A stretch of 64,000 nt of DNA from an uncultured Rhodospirillales bacterium (GTDB lineage: Bacteria > Pseudomonadota > Alphaproteobacteria > Rhodospirillales > JABHCV01). The translations under genes were made by a program, and so were the position numbers. The stretch is from the NCBI GenBank assembly GCA_938092065.1, contig CALKND010000012.1, positions 47,346 through 111,345 of the forward strand. The letters run 5' to 3'. The notes beneath the pieces were generated by a model that worked only from the letters and a program-made list of their open reading frames with translations, was not told where the DNA came from and ran no database searches. Below, one piece after another: positions 9,209 to 17,284 of the stretch (position 1 is the first letter of the stretch; every line of letters begins with the position of its first letter).

Positions 9209-9664
9209 ATGTTAAAGCTATCCAAAAAAATGCTGTTCGCCATTGAGGCAGTTCTTGATATAGCTTACCACGCTGGAGACAAGCCTGTACAAAATCGGGA
9301 GATTACCCGACGTCAAAAAATACCACGACGTTATCTTGAACAAGCCTTACAGCAACTCGTACGACATGGTGTTCTGATAGGCGTCAGAGGTCCGGGCGGC
9401 GGATACCTACTTGCCAGAGAACGACGTCGAATTTCTATAGGTGATATTGTACGTGTTGTTCATGATACGGAAGTTGATGATGGCCTCAGTCAAGACGTTG
9501 GGCTATCTGAACTTGGCATCAGAGTAGTTAGACCCATGTGGGTAAAGCTACAGGCCAACATCTTAAATGAGCTAGATAAAATTTCCATTGACGACTTATG
9601 CGACAATGCGGCCAAGATTGATATTGTCAGCGAAGGACAAACCAATATGGACTTTTCAATATGA
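9209..9664 (+). CDS. Rrf2-family transcriptional regulator without cluster cysteines
   Basis: A 151-residue winged-helix regulator of the Rrf2/IscR family. The N-terminal DNA-binding part has ALQQLVRHGVLIGVRGPGGGYLLA, split here by the wing, which is diagnostic. In IscR three cysteines in the second half hold a 2Fe-2S cluster; the only Cys here is in IDDLCDNAAK, so classic cluster sensing is unlikely. A seven-G run (9196-9202) serves as the ribosome-binding region. The position after dut and before a ThiF/MoeB enzyme and a DsrE protein suggests a role linked to sulfur metabolism, but the target is unknown. Confidence 0.8.
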   Translation: MLKLSKKMLFAIEAVLDIAYHAGDKPVQNREITRRQKIPRRYLEQALQQLVRHGVLIGVRGPGGGYLLARERRRISIGDIVRVVHDTEVDDGLSQDVGLSELGIRVVRPMWVKLQANILNELDKISIDDLCDNAAKIDIVSEGQTNMDFSI

Positions 9665-9721
9665 GCAAACACTTCCTAGCCAGTTTTAGTGGCTTTATAC
9701 TTGTTTCGAAAGATTTTATCT

Positions 9722-10525
9722 TTGGAATTTAGTGAACAACAGATAACGCGTTATTCTCGCCATATCCTTTTAGATGAAATTGGTGGCGTCGGCCAGGGTT
9801 CGTTAATAAACTCGAAAGTTCTTGTTATTGGCGCTGGTGGCCTTGGATCACCAGTAGCTTTATATCTGGCCGCGGCAGGGGTTGGCACCATTGGCATCAT
9901 TGATGATGATTTAGTTGAGCTATCAAATTTACAACGTCAGATCCTACACAAAACACACTCCATTGGTAAGCCCAAGGTCCTCAGTGCTAGAAAAACTATT
10001 CATGAGATCAATCCCGAAGTAAAATTAATACCTATTCAAGAACGTATCAGGCCAAATAATGCTATGGAACTGATAGCCCAGTATGACCTTATTGCTGACG
10101 GCTGTGATAATTTTGAAACCCGTTTTCTTGTAAATGATGCCTGTTATTTTTCACGGAAAACGCTTGTATCTGCTGCTATTCTTCGTTTCGACGGGCAAAT
10201 TTATACGTTCAAGCCCCACAAAAAAGATGACAAGGGAAATCAACTTCCCTGCTACCGTTGTCTGTTCCCTCAGCCGCCGCCCAGTGAAACAAACACCTGT
10301 GCCGAAGCTGGAGTTCTGGGAGCATTGTGTGGCACGATTGGCTCCCTGCAAACTACAGAGATAGTCAAGGAGTTGCTGGGTATTGGCGAAAGTCTTGCAG
10401 GATCTCTCATCGTTTACGAAGGGCTCTCTTCTACATTTAGAAAAATTAAAGTCAATGCTGACCCAGATTGCCCCTTGTGTGGTGCAAGTCCAAAAATTAG
10501 GGATTTAGCCAGTCATGCCAAATAA
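9722..10525 (+). CDS. moeB: ThiF/MoeB-family adenylyltransferase (E1-like)
   Basis: An E1-like enzyme of about 267 residues that adenylates the C-terminal glycine of a ubiquitin-like sulfur carrier (MoaD or ThiS). It shows the nucleotide loop VLVIGAGGLGSPVALYLAAAGVG, the conserved DDLVELSNLQRQ and the zinc cysteine pairs CYRC and CPLCG. The TTG at 9722 gives MEFSEQQITRYSRHILL, the normal family start; a GTG at 9689 would add 11 residues without a clear purpose. MoeB and ThiF cannot be separated by eye, and the standalone context favours a shared activator. It overlaps the next gene by 11 bases. Confidence 0.85.
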   Translation: MEFSEQQITRYSRHILLDEIGGVGQGSLINSKVLVIGAGGLGSPVALYLAAAGVGTIGIIDDDLVELSNLQRQILHKTHSIGKPKVLSARKTIHEINPEVKLIPIQERIRPNNAMELIAQYDLIADGCDNFETRFLVNDACYFSRKTLVSAAILRFDGQIYTFKPHKKDDKGNQLPCYRCLFPQPPPSETNTCAEAGVLGALCGTIGSLQTTEIVKELLGIGESLAGSLIVYEGLSSTFRKIKVNADPDCPLCGASPKIRDLASHAK

Positions 10526-10955
10526 GCGTCCAGAAAAACTGTCAATCATCATATTCTCTGGCGACTTTGATAAAATCCACTACGCACTTGTTATGGCGAG
10601 CGCCGCTGCTGCAATTGATATTCCTGTAACTCTTTTTTTCACTATGGGCGCTTCTCGTGCATTACTAGCCTCACCAGAAAATGCCTGGCAATGTCTTCCA
10701 GGTGGGGCAGTTACCAATACTGGAGAAACAGGCGGTGATATCAATAATAAATTCAAAAGGCGCATGGTCGCTACTTTTGAAGAGTTACTTCAAGCCTGTG
10801 TATCTTTAAAAGTTAAATTTATGGTCTGTGACATGGGGCTAAGAGCCATGGACCTTGATGTAAAGGCATTACGTAACGACGTCCCATTTGAGGCGGGAGG
10901 CATGGTCACTTTCTTTAACGATGCCTTTTCAAACGGTCAAATGATCTTTATCTAA
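10515..10955 (+). CDS. DsrE/DsrF-like family protein
   Basis: A 146-residue protein resembling the DsrE/F/H-like group once called peroxiredoxin-like. It has the opening beta strand SIIIFSGDFDKIHYALVMASAAAA, split by a helix, followed by VTLFFTMGASRAL. KFMVCDMGLRAMDLD supplies a conserved Cys in the position used by sulfur-relay relatives. Its start lies inside the moeB end (11-base overlap), so the two are translationally coupled and probably share a sulfur-transfer role. The specific partner cannot be named. Confidence 0.75.
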   Translation: MPNKRPEKLSIIIFSGDFDKIHYALVMASAAAAIDIPVTLFFTMGASRALLASPENAWQCLPGGAVTNTGETGGDINNKFKRRMVATFEELLQACVSLKVKFMVCDMGLRAMDLDVKALRNDVPFEAGGMVTFFNDAFSNGQMIFI

Positions 10956-10966
10956 TTCCAAAGAAA

Positions 10967-11953
10967 CTAAAGCACTTCAGCTAGAACCCTATCTGGGGGC
11001 TTATGGCCATCTGCAAAAGTCTTGATGTTAATTAAAACCTTTTCACCCATGTCAATACGACCCTCGTATGTAGCCGACCCCATATGGGGTAACAGCAAAA
11101 CATTGTCCAGCTTGTTCAGTTCCGGATTAACTGCTGGTTCATGTTCAAACACATCCAGCCCAGCCCCAGCAATTTCACCGGCGATCAACATACGTGTTAA
11201 GGCCTTTTCGTCAATTACCTCACCTCGAGATGTGTTAACAATAACAACATGGGGTTGCAATAGCTTCAGGCGACGCGCCGATAGCAAATGAAAAGTTGCT
11301 GCAGTGTGCGGACAATTTACGGAAATAATATCAACCCGCGAAAGCAGTTGGTCAAGACTTTCCCAATAAGTAGCCTCTAGCTCTTCTTCTACATCCGAGT
11401 GGACCCTGTGACGATTATGGTAATGAACAGAGAGCCCAAATCCTCTGGCGCGGCGAGCAACGGCACAGCCAATACGACCCATACCAATAATCCCTAGGCG
11501 TTTACCATAAATCCGGTGGCCAAGCATCCAGGTTGGCGACCAGCCTTGCCAAGCTTCCGAGCGCAAAGCACGTTCACCCTCTGCAACACGTCGGGGCACG
11601 GCCAAAATTAGGGCCATGGTCAAGTCTGCTGTATCCTCCGTTAAAACGTCCGGTGTGTTGGTTACGGTAATACCACGCTGGCGCGAACTCGCTAAGTCAA
11701 TATGGTCAACACCAGTACCATAGTTTGCTATTAGGAGTAGGTTTTTACCCGCCTGGGAGAGAATTGTTGAATCTATTCTATCTGTAACGGTTGGTACTAA
11801 CACATCAGCCATCTTTACAGCTTGGATCAATTCTTGCTGTGTCATGGGCTTATCGCTGAGATTGAGGTGCACATCAAACAACTCCATCATCCGAGTTTCA
11901 ATAGCATCCGGGAGCTTGCGTGTAACGACTACAACAGTTTTCTTTTTGGACAT
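10967..11953 (-). CDS. D-2-hydroxyacid dehydrogenase (glyoxylate/hydroxypyruvate reductase type)
   Basis: A 328-residue NAD(P)-dependent dehydrogenase. The nucleotide fold has GIIGMGRIGCAVARRARGFG. The catalytic residues are the Arg in NTSRGEVIDE, the Glu in DVFEHEPAVN and the His in LLLPHMGSATYEGR. It is closest in look to the GyaR group of alphaproteobacteria, which reduce glyoxylate or hydroxypyruvate. It is convergent with the DsrE-like gene (11 bases apart) and divergent from the SH3 protein gene, which is its neighbour in many relatives. Confidence 0.9.
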   Translation of the reverse strand: MSKKKTVVVVTRKLPDAIETRMMELFDVHLNLSDKPMTQQELIQAVKMADVLVPTVTDRIDSTILSQAGKNLLLIANYGTGVDHIDLASSRQRGITVTNTPDVLTEDTADLTMALILAVPRRVAEGERALRSEAWQGWSPTWMLGHRIYGKRLGIIGMGRIGCAVARRARGFGLSVHYHNRHRVHSDVEEELEATYWESLDQLLSRVDIISVNCPHTAATFHLLSARRLKLLQPHVVIVNTSRGEVIDEKALTRMLIAGEIAGAGLDVFEHEPAVNPELNKLDNVLLLPHMGSATYEGRIDMGEKVLINIKTFADGHKPPDRVLAEVL

Positions 11954-12072
11954 AGGTAACCCTTAGTAAACCTTTTTGACTTATAATGAGAACTTACTCG
12001 GCTTCAGCAGACTGGGGCAACAGGTATCCTTGATACCAGACACTTGAATGCCATGCAAAAGGCTACTTAATA

Positions 12073-12594
12073 ATGCTTATAAGATCCAATCGGTTGATGC
12101 TTACCTGCGTAATACACCTTATTGTTTATTTTAGTTTTTTTTCAAATTTAGGTCTAAGCGTATCAGCAGATGAAAATATATTACCGCTCCCTCGCTTTGT
12201 CAGCTTGCGCGCAGATCAAATAAATCTCCGAACGGGGCCTGGTGTTCAGTATCCGATTGAATGGGTCTATCAACGCCAATACCTACCAGTTGAAATCATT
12301 GCTGAGTACCGAACATGGCGAAAAATTCGTGACTGGCAAAGTACTCAGGGGTGGGTCCATCAAAGTATGTTATCTGGTCAACGAACAATCATTGTCACTG
12401 GAAAACGACGGTCTGTTCGCAGCAAAGCAGATGCTAAAAGCGTACCAGTGGCTGAAATTGAAGTCGATGCTATCGCAAACCTGGAAAATTGCCCAAGTGG
12501 TGGTAGTTGGTGCCTCATAAAAACTGAAAATCTTAGGGGGTGGCTAAGAAAAGTTGAGTTTTGGGGTGCTTACAGAAACGAAGTACTTAAATAA
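12073..12594 (+). CDS. Exported bacterial SH3-domain protein
   Basis: A 173-residue protein with an N-terminal signal peptide (residues 1-32, hydrophobic core LTCVIHLIVYFSFFSNLGL) and two SH3-like domains. The first is VSLRADQINLRTGPGVQYP with WRKIRDWQSTQGWVHQSML. The second is a shorter repeat ending CLIKTENLRGWLRKVEFWG. Such domains bind peptidoglycan or proteins in the periplasm. It is divergent from the hydroxyacid dehydrogenase, a conserved pairing. Exact function is unknown. Confidence 0.85.
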   Translation: MLIRSNRLMLTCVIHLIVYFSFFSNLGLSVSADENILPLPRFVSLRADQINLRTGPGVQYPIEWVYQRQYLPVEIIAEYRTWRKIRDWQSTQGWVHQSMLSGQRTIIVTGKRRSVRSKADAKSVPVAEIEVDAIANLENCPSGGSWCLIKTENLRGWLRKVEFWGAYRNEVLK

Positions 12595-12607
12595 TTCTTT
12601 TGAAATT

Positions 12608-13192
12608 TTAATCAAAGTCTTCAGATAGTGCAATACGCATGGTCTCTGGCACGATCGCAATGTGGCCATATTTATTGTGTTCGATGCTAATCATTACCTT
12701 ATTGCTATGATCCCTAAATTTTTTAATCTGTTTATGGGAGAATGGGAAATGAAGAAATTGGATTGCTGAAGCTTTGCCTTCAGCGTTTGTGCGGTCAACA
12801 TCTTCCTCTGGGACACCCTTGATAACTTCATCCCCAACAGTGATGTTCAATGTGCTTTCAACACCACCAAGTCCACTTAACAAAGCTGCCCTGCGATCAG
12901 GATCATCAACTTCAAACATCAATGTCATAACTAATTCGCTACCGTTTGGAACCATCGGAGCATAAGCATTCAGCTCATCCTTGACCTGTTCCTCGCCTCC
13001 CTTTTCAATGAACAGCATTTCGTGGATCTGATGCCACATGGTCTCGTAACTTTCAAAGTAGCAAGTTGCATCAGGACCAACGCCAAGACGACGGATTTTT
13101 TTCAATTCAGTAATTGCTCGACGGCGTTCTTGACGTACCCTGCCATAGGCAGTCATGTCCATTAAATCTTCGCGCCTTAATTTTTTCGACAT
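12608..13192 (-). CDS. DUF3501 family protein
   Basis: A 194-residue protein with the DUF3501 opening REDLMDMTAYGRVRQERR, followed by VGPDATCYFESYETMWHQIHEML and the central ELNAYAPMVPNGSEL. Its biochemical role is not established; the family is nearly always next to a GlpC-like Fe-S protein and rubrerythrin, as here. It starts 7 bases after the Fe-S protein gene and is the last gene of that run. Context suggests a part in peroxide or iron stress. Confidence 0.85.
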   Translation of the reverse strand: MSKKLRREDLMDMTAYGRVRQERRRAITELKKIRRLGVGPDATCYFESYETMWHQIHEMLFIEKGGEEQVKDELNAYAPMVPNGSELVMTLMFEVDDPDRRAALLSGLGGVESTLNITVGDEVIKGVPEEDVDRTNAEGKASAIQFLHFPFSHKQIKKFRDHSNKVMISIEHNKYGHIAIVPETMRIALSEDFD

Positions 13193-13199
13193 TCTTTTT

Positions 13200-14537
13200 T
13201 TAATCCTTGTAAGAGATTGCCATTATTTCAATTGGGTGCTGAACCGGTTCCGGATTACTCGCTGGTATTTCATTATTCAACCGTTCAACACCCTGTAAAA
13301 TGTGATCCCGGGCTAGAAGGCACTCTGAAACCACGTAGCGTGAGGCTATTTTTGCCGTGTCACGGGCAACAGGCTTTCCAACTTTTAGCGCTGTTTCAAA
13401 ATTATCCTTCAAAACCCCCCACGATCCACCATGACCAGAACAGCGCTCAATTACATTTACTTGCGTATTTGGGATTAATTTCAACATCTCTGCCCCCTTG
13501 CGACCCATATTTTGGGCTCGGGCATGGCAAGCAATGTGCAAGGTAACACCACCATCAATAGGTTTTAAACCTGGTGCAATACCTTCTTTAACAGATATAT
13601 CAACAATGTATTCACTGACATCAAATGTAGCACTTGATAATTTCGCAATATTTTCATTCTCAGGTTCAATTAATGGCCACTCAAATTTCAACATTAGAGA
13701 ACATGATGCAACTGGGCTTACCACATCGTACCCTTTGTCTATCCACTCGGCCATCTCGGCAGCAATTTTTTTAGCGGCATTGGCCACTCGACCAATATCA
13801 CCATGTTCTAACTGGGGCATGCCACAACAGCCCGGATAGACAAATTGCGTTTCGACCCCGTTTTTAGCCAGTACTTGTGCGGCTGCAAGACCAATATCTG
13901 CAGCATTGTATTCACTTGTACAGGTTGAATATATGACAGCCTTACGACCATGAGCAGGCGCACCAACATTAATTAAATGAAGGTCGTTACGCTTACTTAA
14001 TGGTGCTGAATTGAACTTAGGTAAGGCGGCGTTTTTATCAATTCCCATAACACTCTGCATCACGGGGCGTGTTAAAGAATTTGTTGTAGATGATGCCCAG
14101 TTGACTAATTTCGAAGCAGAGCAACCAAGCTTTCCGTTGCGGTCCGTCTCCGTTATTTGCTTGCGCATGGAAGGCAATTTACCCTCCTTAAGTTGCACCG
14201 CTCGATAACGCAACATCAAGTGTGGAAAATCTAAGTCGAATTCGTGAGGAGGTACGTAAGGGCACTTAACCATAAAACACATGTCGCACATGGTGCATGC
14301 ATCAACAATGGGCTTGAAGTCAGTACTTTTGACACTGTCTAATTCCTCGGTTTCAGACTCATCGATAAGGTCAAAAAGCTTTGGAAAACTATCGCATAAA
14401 TTAAAGCAACGCCGGCAGCCATGGCATATGTCAAAAACACGTCTCATTTCTAAGTCGAGCATGTCTGCATTGTAGTAGTTGTCATCTCGCCAACCTATAT
14501 TGTGGCGGACTGGAGCTCCCAAGCCTCCTTCACTCAT
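13200..14537 (-). CDS. GlpC/heterodisulfide reductase-type Fe-S oxidoreductase
   Basis: A 445-residue protein with two 4Fe-4S binding sets near the N-terminus, CHGCRRCFNLC (about 39-49) and CTMCDMCFMVKCP (about 82-94). Two CCG-type domains follow. The first carries YPGCCGMPQ. In the second the usual CCG has become CSGHGG (ERCSGHGGSW), so the second cluster or substrate site may be altered. GlpC-like proteins pass electrons from a dehydrogenase toward quinones. Here the partner is probably the rubrerythrin encoded 100 bases upstream, so it may supply reducing power for peroxide reduction (inference from context). Confidence 0.85.
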   Translation of the reverse strand: MSEGGLGAPVRHNIGWRDDNYYNADMLDLEMRRVFDICHGCRRCFNLCDSFPKLFDLIDESETEELDSVKSTDFKPIVDACTMCDMCFMVKCPYVPPHEFDLDFPHLMLRYRAVQLKEGKLPSMRKQITETDRNGKLGCSASKLVNWASSTTNSLTRPVMQSVMGIDKNAALPKFNSAPLSKRNDLHLINVGAPAHGRKAVIYSTCTSEYNAADIGLAAAQVLAKNGVETQFVYPGCCGMPQLEHGDIGRVANAAKKIAAEMAEWIDKGYDVVSPVASCSLMLKFEWPLIEPENENIAKLSSATFDVSEYIVDISVKEGIAPGLKPIDGGVTLHIACHARAQNMGRKGAEMLKLIPNTQVNVIERCSGHGGSWGVLKDNFETALKVGKPVARDTAKIASRYVVSECLLARDHILQGVERLNNEIPASNPEPVQHPIEIMAISYKD

Positions 14538-14586
14538 TACAAATATTCCTAAAAACCAAAAGAGTTAAGCACATCTCTCAAGAAAT

Positions 14587-14612
14587 GGGGGGGGCCGTAT
14601 CTGACCCCCCCC
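14587..14612. repeat. G8/C8 hairpin between rubrerythrin and Fe-S protein genes
   Basis: Eight G (14587-14594) pair with eight C (14605-14612) around a ten-base loop, a very stable stem in an AT-rich region. There is no T-run after it on the minus strand, so it is not a standard terminator. It sits 25 bases after the rubrerythrin stop and could protect the rubrerythrin mRNA end while letting some transcription into the next gene. Confidence 0.7.
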
Positions 14613-14637
14613 ACGTTAACAATTTAATGAACAAAAA

Positions 14638-15054
14638 TTACATACCGTCTAATGCTTTTTGAAAACGTCCTGCATGAGACTTTTCAGCCTTAGCAAGAGT
14701 TTCAAACCAATCTGCAATTTCATCAAATCCTTCATCACGAGCAGTTTTAGCCATACCAGGATACATGTCTGTGTACTCGTGGGTTTCGCCAGCAACAGAA
14801 GCTTTTAGATTAGAGTCCGTTCCTCCGATAGGCAGACCTGTTGCAGGATCTCCGGTCTCCTCAAGAAATTCTAGGTGACCATGTGCATGGCCAGTTTCAC
14901 CTTCTGCAGTTGACCTGAAAACTGATGCAACATCATTGTAGCCTTCAATATCAGCTTTTTGAGCGAAGTAAAGATAACGGCGATTTGCTTGGGATTCACC
15001 AGCAAAAGCGTCTTTAAGGTTTTGTTCGGTCTTAGAATCTTTCAATCCAGGCAT
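14638..15054 (-). CDS. Short rubrerythrin (diiron peroxidase, no rubredoxin domain)
   Basis: A 138-residue four-helix diiron protein. Iron ligands fit [36 protein letters not shown] and [12 protein letters not shown], two E..E-x-x-H pairs. Classical rubrerythrins carry a C-terminal rubredoxin domain with CxxC pairs; it is absent here, so electrons must come from another protein, plausibly the Fe-S protein downstream. It reduces hydrogen peroxide or stores iron safely. Its ribosome site is CTGGAG 7 bases before the ATG. It is probably under Irr control through the ICE motif at 15144-15160. Confidence 0.92.
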   Translation of the reverse strand: MPGLKDSKTEQNLKDAFAGESQANRRYLYFAQKADIEGYNDVASVFRSTAEGETGHAHGHLEFLEETGDPATGLPIGGTDSNLKASVAGETHEYTDMYPGMAKTARDEGFDEIADWFETLAKAEKSHAGRFQKALDGM

Positions 15055-15080
15055 AATTTTCTCCAGAAATAATATTTAAT

Positions 15081-15104
15081 GAGGCCACTAGTTTTAGTGA
15101 CCTC
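15081..15104 (-). promoter_or_regulatory. Leader hairpin of the rubrerythrin mRNA
   Basis: In the minus-strand transcript GAGGTCACTA pairs with TAGTGGCCTC around the loop AAAC, with one G-T pair. It starts within a few bases of the predicted transcription start and ends 15 bases before the GGAG ribosome site. It may protect the 5' end of an abundant mRNA. No T-run follows, so termination is unlikely. Confidence 0.65.
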
Positions 15105-15112
15105 TTAAGCAC

Positions 15113-15141
15113 AATATGGAGACTGAATTAACTAAAGTCAA
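15113..15141 (-). promoter_or_regulatory. Promoter of rubrerythrin
   Basis: TTGACT (minus strand, 15136-15141) and CATATT (15113-15118) are exactly 17 bases apart. The ICE operator ends 2 bases upstream of the -35 element. Hexamers and spacing are seen; activity is inferred. Confidence 0.7.
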
Positions 15142-15143
15142 TG

Positions 15144-15160
15144 TTTAGAATAGTTCTAAA
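15144..15160. promoter_or_regulatory. Iron control element (ICE), Irr operator
   Basis: TTTAGAATAGTTCTAAA is a perfect inverted repeat TTTAGAA-N3-TTCTAAA and equals the ICE consensus known from rhizobial Irr targets. It lies between irr and the rubrerythrin gene, directly upstream of the rubrerythrin -35 box. The placement next to, not over, the core promoter leaves open whether Irr represses or activates. Confidence 0.85.
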
Positions 15161-15181
15161 TTACATTATAACTTATTGATA

Positions 15182-15601
15182 TTAATAATCATTATTAGAA
15201 TCAGTTATTGTAACCACAACATCAATACATTTAATCTTAGTTCCATTTGGAGCCTCAGGTAATTTACCTATGGAGATCATGCCATCAGGTATATCACCCA
15301 ATTTTCCATCTTTCTCAAAATAAAAATGATGATGCTTTCTCGTATTTGTATCAAAATATGAACGATTGGTATCCACAGAAATCTCACGCAACATTCCAGC
15401 CTCTGTGAACTGATGTAAAGTATTGTAAACGGTTGCAAGAGAAACTTTCATTTTCTCTGACAAAGCCTCATTATATAACTCCTCAGCTGTTACATGCCGA
15501 TCATCACCTTGAAATAGCAATTTAGCTAAGGCTATACGTTGTCGTGTCGGGCAAAGCCCAGCTGATCTGATATATTCAATAAAATAATTGTTGGGACGCA
15601 T
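15182..15601 (-). CDS. irr: Iron response regulator Irr (Fur superfamily)
   Basis: A 139-residue Fur-superfamily protein. The ATG ending at 15601 is preceded by AAGGAG 5 bases away, giving MRPNNYFIEYIRSAG; the frame is open upstream but lacks such a site. The winged helix has CPTRQRIALAKLLF and KVSLATVYNTLHQF. RKHHHFYFEKDG (His 90-92) is the HxH haem-binding region typical of Irr. Irr senses haem and controls iron genes through ICE sites, and a perfect ICE lies 22 bases from its stop codon. A Cys-Pro at residues 17-18 might be a haem-regulatory motif, but that is weak. A 12-base palindrome, AATTGTACAATT (15660-15671), lies 59 bases upstream. Confidence 0.9.
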   Translation of the reverse strand: MRPNNYFIEYIRSAGLCPTRQRIALAKLLFQGDDRHVTAEELYNEALSEKMKVSLATVYNTLHQFTEAGMLREISVDTNRSYFDTNTRKHHHFYFEKDGKLGDIPDGMISIGKLPEAPNGTKIKCIDVVVTITDSNNDY

Positions 15602-15736
15602 AGTGTCTCCTTTTTTATAGACAGTTACTTGTTCCCTCACCCTATTAGCAATTAACTTAAATTGTACAATTAAGGTGACATATTTAACAGTAAACAACAG
15701 CTAATATCTTAAAATCCAAATTTTTTACCTAACCAA

Positions 15737-17134
15737 TTAATCGCCACTCACTAACCGTTCAACAAGCTCTTGAACACTGGGCACAAAGCCATTTGAGTAA
15801 AATGGATCATCGGCAAATTTATACGCATTGTGGCCAGAGAACATCAAATTATCCTCAAGCGACCCGCCGTGTGCAATGTCCTGAAGGGTTTTCTGGATAC
15901 AGAAAGATCGTGGGTCAGCTCGCTTTCCAGTTGTTCCCTCTGCGCCTTCTGACCAGTTTGAAAACCGACATTGTGAAAGACAACCCATACAGTTTCCTTG
16001 ATCTTCAATAATTTCCTTTGCTTTTTTCGACCCCACAAAAATAACCGTTCCATCTGGCGTCTTCATAGCTTCGCTAAAACCTTTTGACATCCAAATTTCA
16101 ACTTTATCTTTGTCTTCATGAGTAAGATAGATTGGGCGCCCACGAGCCCCTACGGGCAAAGCTTCAGTCATGTCGCCCTCTGGCTTGCGGCTATAAGAAA
16201 CCTGATGCTGACCACGTTGTTCAAGCTCATTAAGTAGGTTATTGCGCACAGCTGAAGAGTAAAATCCTGTTGGGCTAAACTTGTTAAGGAATATTTCCCC
16301 TTCTTTCAGAGACAAAAGACGGTCTTGCCAACCTTTCGATACAGGACTTTCTTGGGTTAATAAGGGACGGGTCCCGAACTGAAAAGCAATAGGCCCTAGT
16401 TCCGGGTTATCTAACCAGTCCTCCCACTCACGAAGATACCAGACGCCCCCAGCCATCACAATGGGCGTATTATGAAGGCCGAACTCTCGCATTTGTTTGC
16501 GTAACGCAACAATACGAGGATAGGGGTCTTGAGGTTTTTCTGGGTCCTCAGCATTACTAAGCCCGTTATGACCACCCGCCAGCCAAGGGTCTTCGTATAC
16601 AACACTACCTAGAAACTCTGCGTGCTTGTGGTAAGACCGCTTCCACAAAGCTCTGAATGCGCGCGCAGATGAAATAATTGGGTGGTAATAAACACCAAAG
16701 CTGGAGACAATTTCGGCAATTTTATAAGGCATACCAGCGCCACAAGTAACGCCGTGTATAAAGCCCTTTGCTCCTTGAAGTATCCCTTCAATGACCTGCT
16801 GAGTACCTGCAGCTTCCCATAAAACATTGACGTGCACACGGCCTTTGCCCCCAGACTTCTCGTAAGCTATTCTAGCTTGTGCGATGCCGCCATCAATGGC
16901 GTAAGAAATGAGTTCGCGCCAGCGTTCACGCCGGGTTGTGGCATGGTAGACTTGCCTGATAATATTGCCATCATCATCATAGGAGTCCGCATTAACGCCC
17001 GAAACCGTGCCAACGCAACCAGCCGCCGCAAATGCCCCGGCGCTCTCACCGTTAGAAACTGCAACGCCCTTACCACCCTCAAAAATAGGAAGAACTTCAC
17101 GACCAGAAACAATAACAGAATTTAGAGACTTCAC
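15737..17134 (-). CDS. Nitronate monooxygenase-like (NPD family) flavoprotein
   Basis: A 465-residue protein of the 2-nitropropane dioxygenase/nitronate monooxygenase superfamily, an FMN TIM barrel. The start is GTG (MKSLNSVIVSGREVLPIFEGGKG). Barrel features are CVGTVSGVNADSY, KGFIHGVTCGAGMPYK, TPIVMAGGVWYLREWEDWL and FQFGTRPLLTQESP. The C-terminal third is longer than in simple family members and contains NCMGCLSQCRFSNW, whose three Cys could bind a metal or cluster. Substrate is unknown. It lies downstream of pnp beyond a strong terminator and upstream of irr. Confidence 0.8.
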   Translation of the reverse strand: MKSLNSVIVSGREVLPIFEGGKGVAVSNGESAGAFAAAGCVGTVSGVNADSYDDDGNIIRQVYHATTRRERWRELISYAIDGGIAQARIAYEKSGGKGRVHVNVLWEAAGTQQVIEGILQGAKGFIHGVTCGAGMPYKIAEIVSSFGVYYHPIISSARAFRALWKRSYHKHAEFLGSVVYEDPWLAGGHNGLSNAEDPEKPQDPYPRIVALRKQMREFGLHNTPIVMAGGVWYLREWEDWLDNPELGPIAFQFGTRPLLTQESPVSKGWQDRLLSLKEGEIFLNKFSPTGFYSSAVRNNLLNELEQRGQHQVSYSRKPEGDMTEALPVGARGRPIYLTHEDKDKVEIWMSKGFSEAMKTPDGTVIFVGSKKAKEIIEDQGNCMGCLSQCRFSNWSEGAEGTTGKRADPRSFCIQKTLQDIAHGGSLEDNLMFSGHNAYKFADDPFYSNGFVPSVQELVERLVSGD

Positions 17135-17216
17135 CGGGCACCCTTAAACATTGTCTTCGCAGACTGAGTCTGCCGATTTTCTAGTATGTAATATAGAATT
17201 TGAAACGTTCATAACA

Positions 17217-17255
17217 AGTAAAAAGGGCGGGTGAATTAATTTCACCCACCCTTTT
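17217..17255 (-). terminator. Terminator after pnp
   Basis: GGGTGGGTGAA and TTCACCCGCCC (minus strand) form an 11-base stem with one mismatch and a short AT loop, followed by TTTTT. The flanking A and T runs make it usable in both directions. It separates pnp from the flavoprotein gene. Confidence 0.85.
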
Positions 17256-17284
17256 CTGATTTTGATCAAAAAAAATGCAATTTA

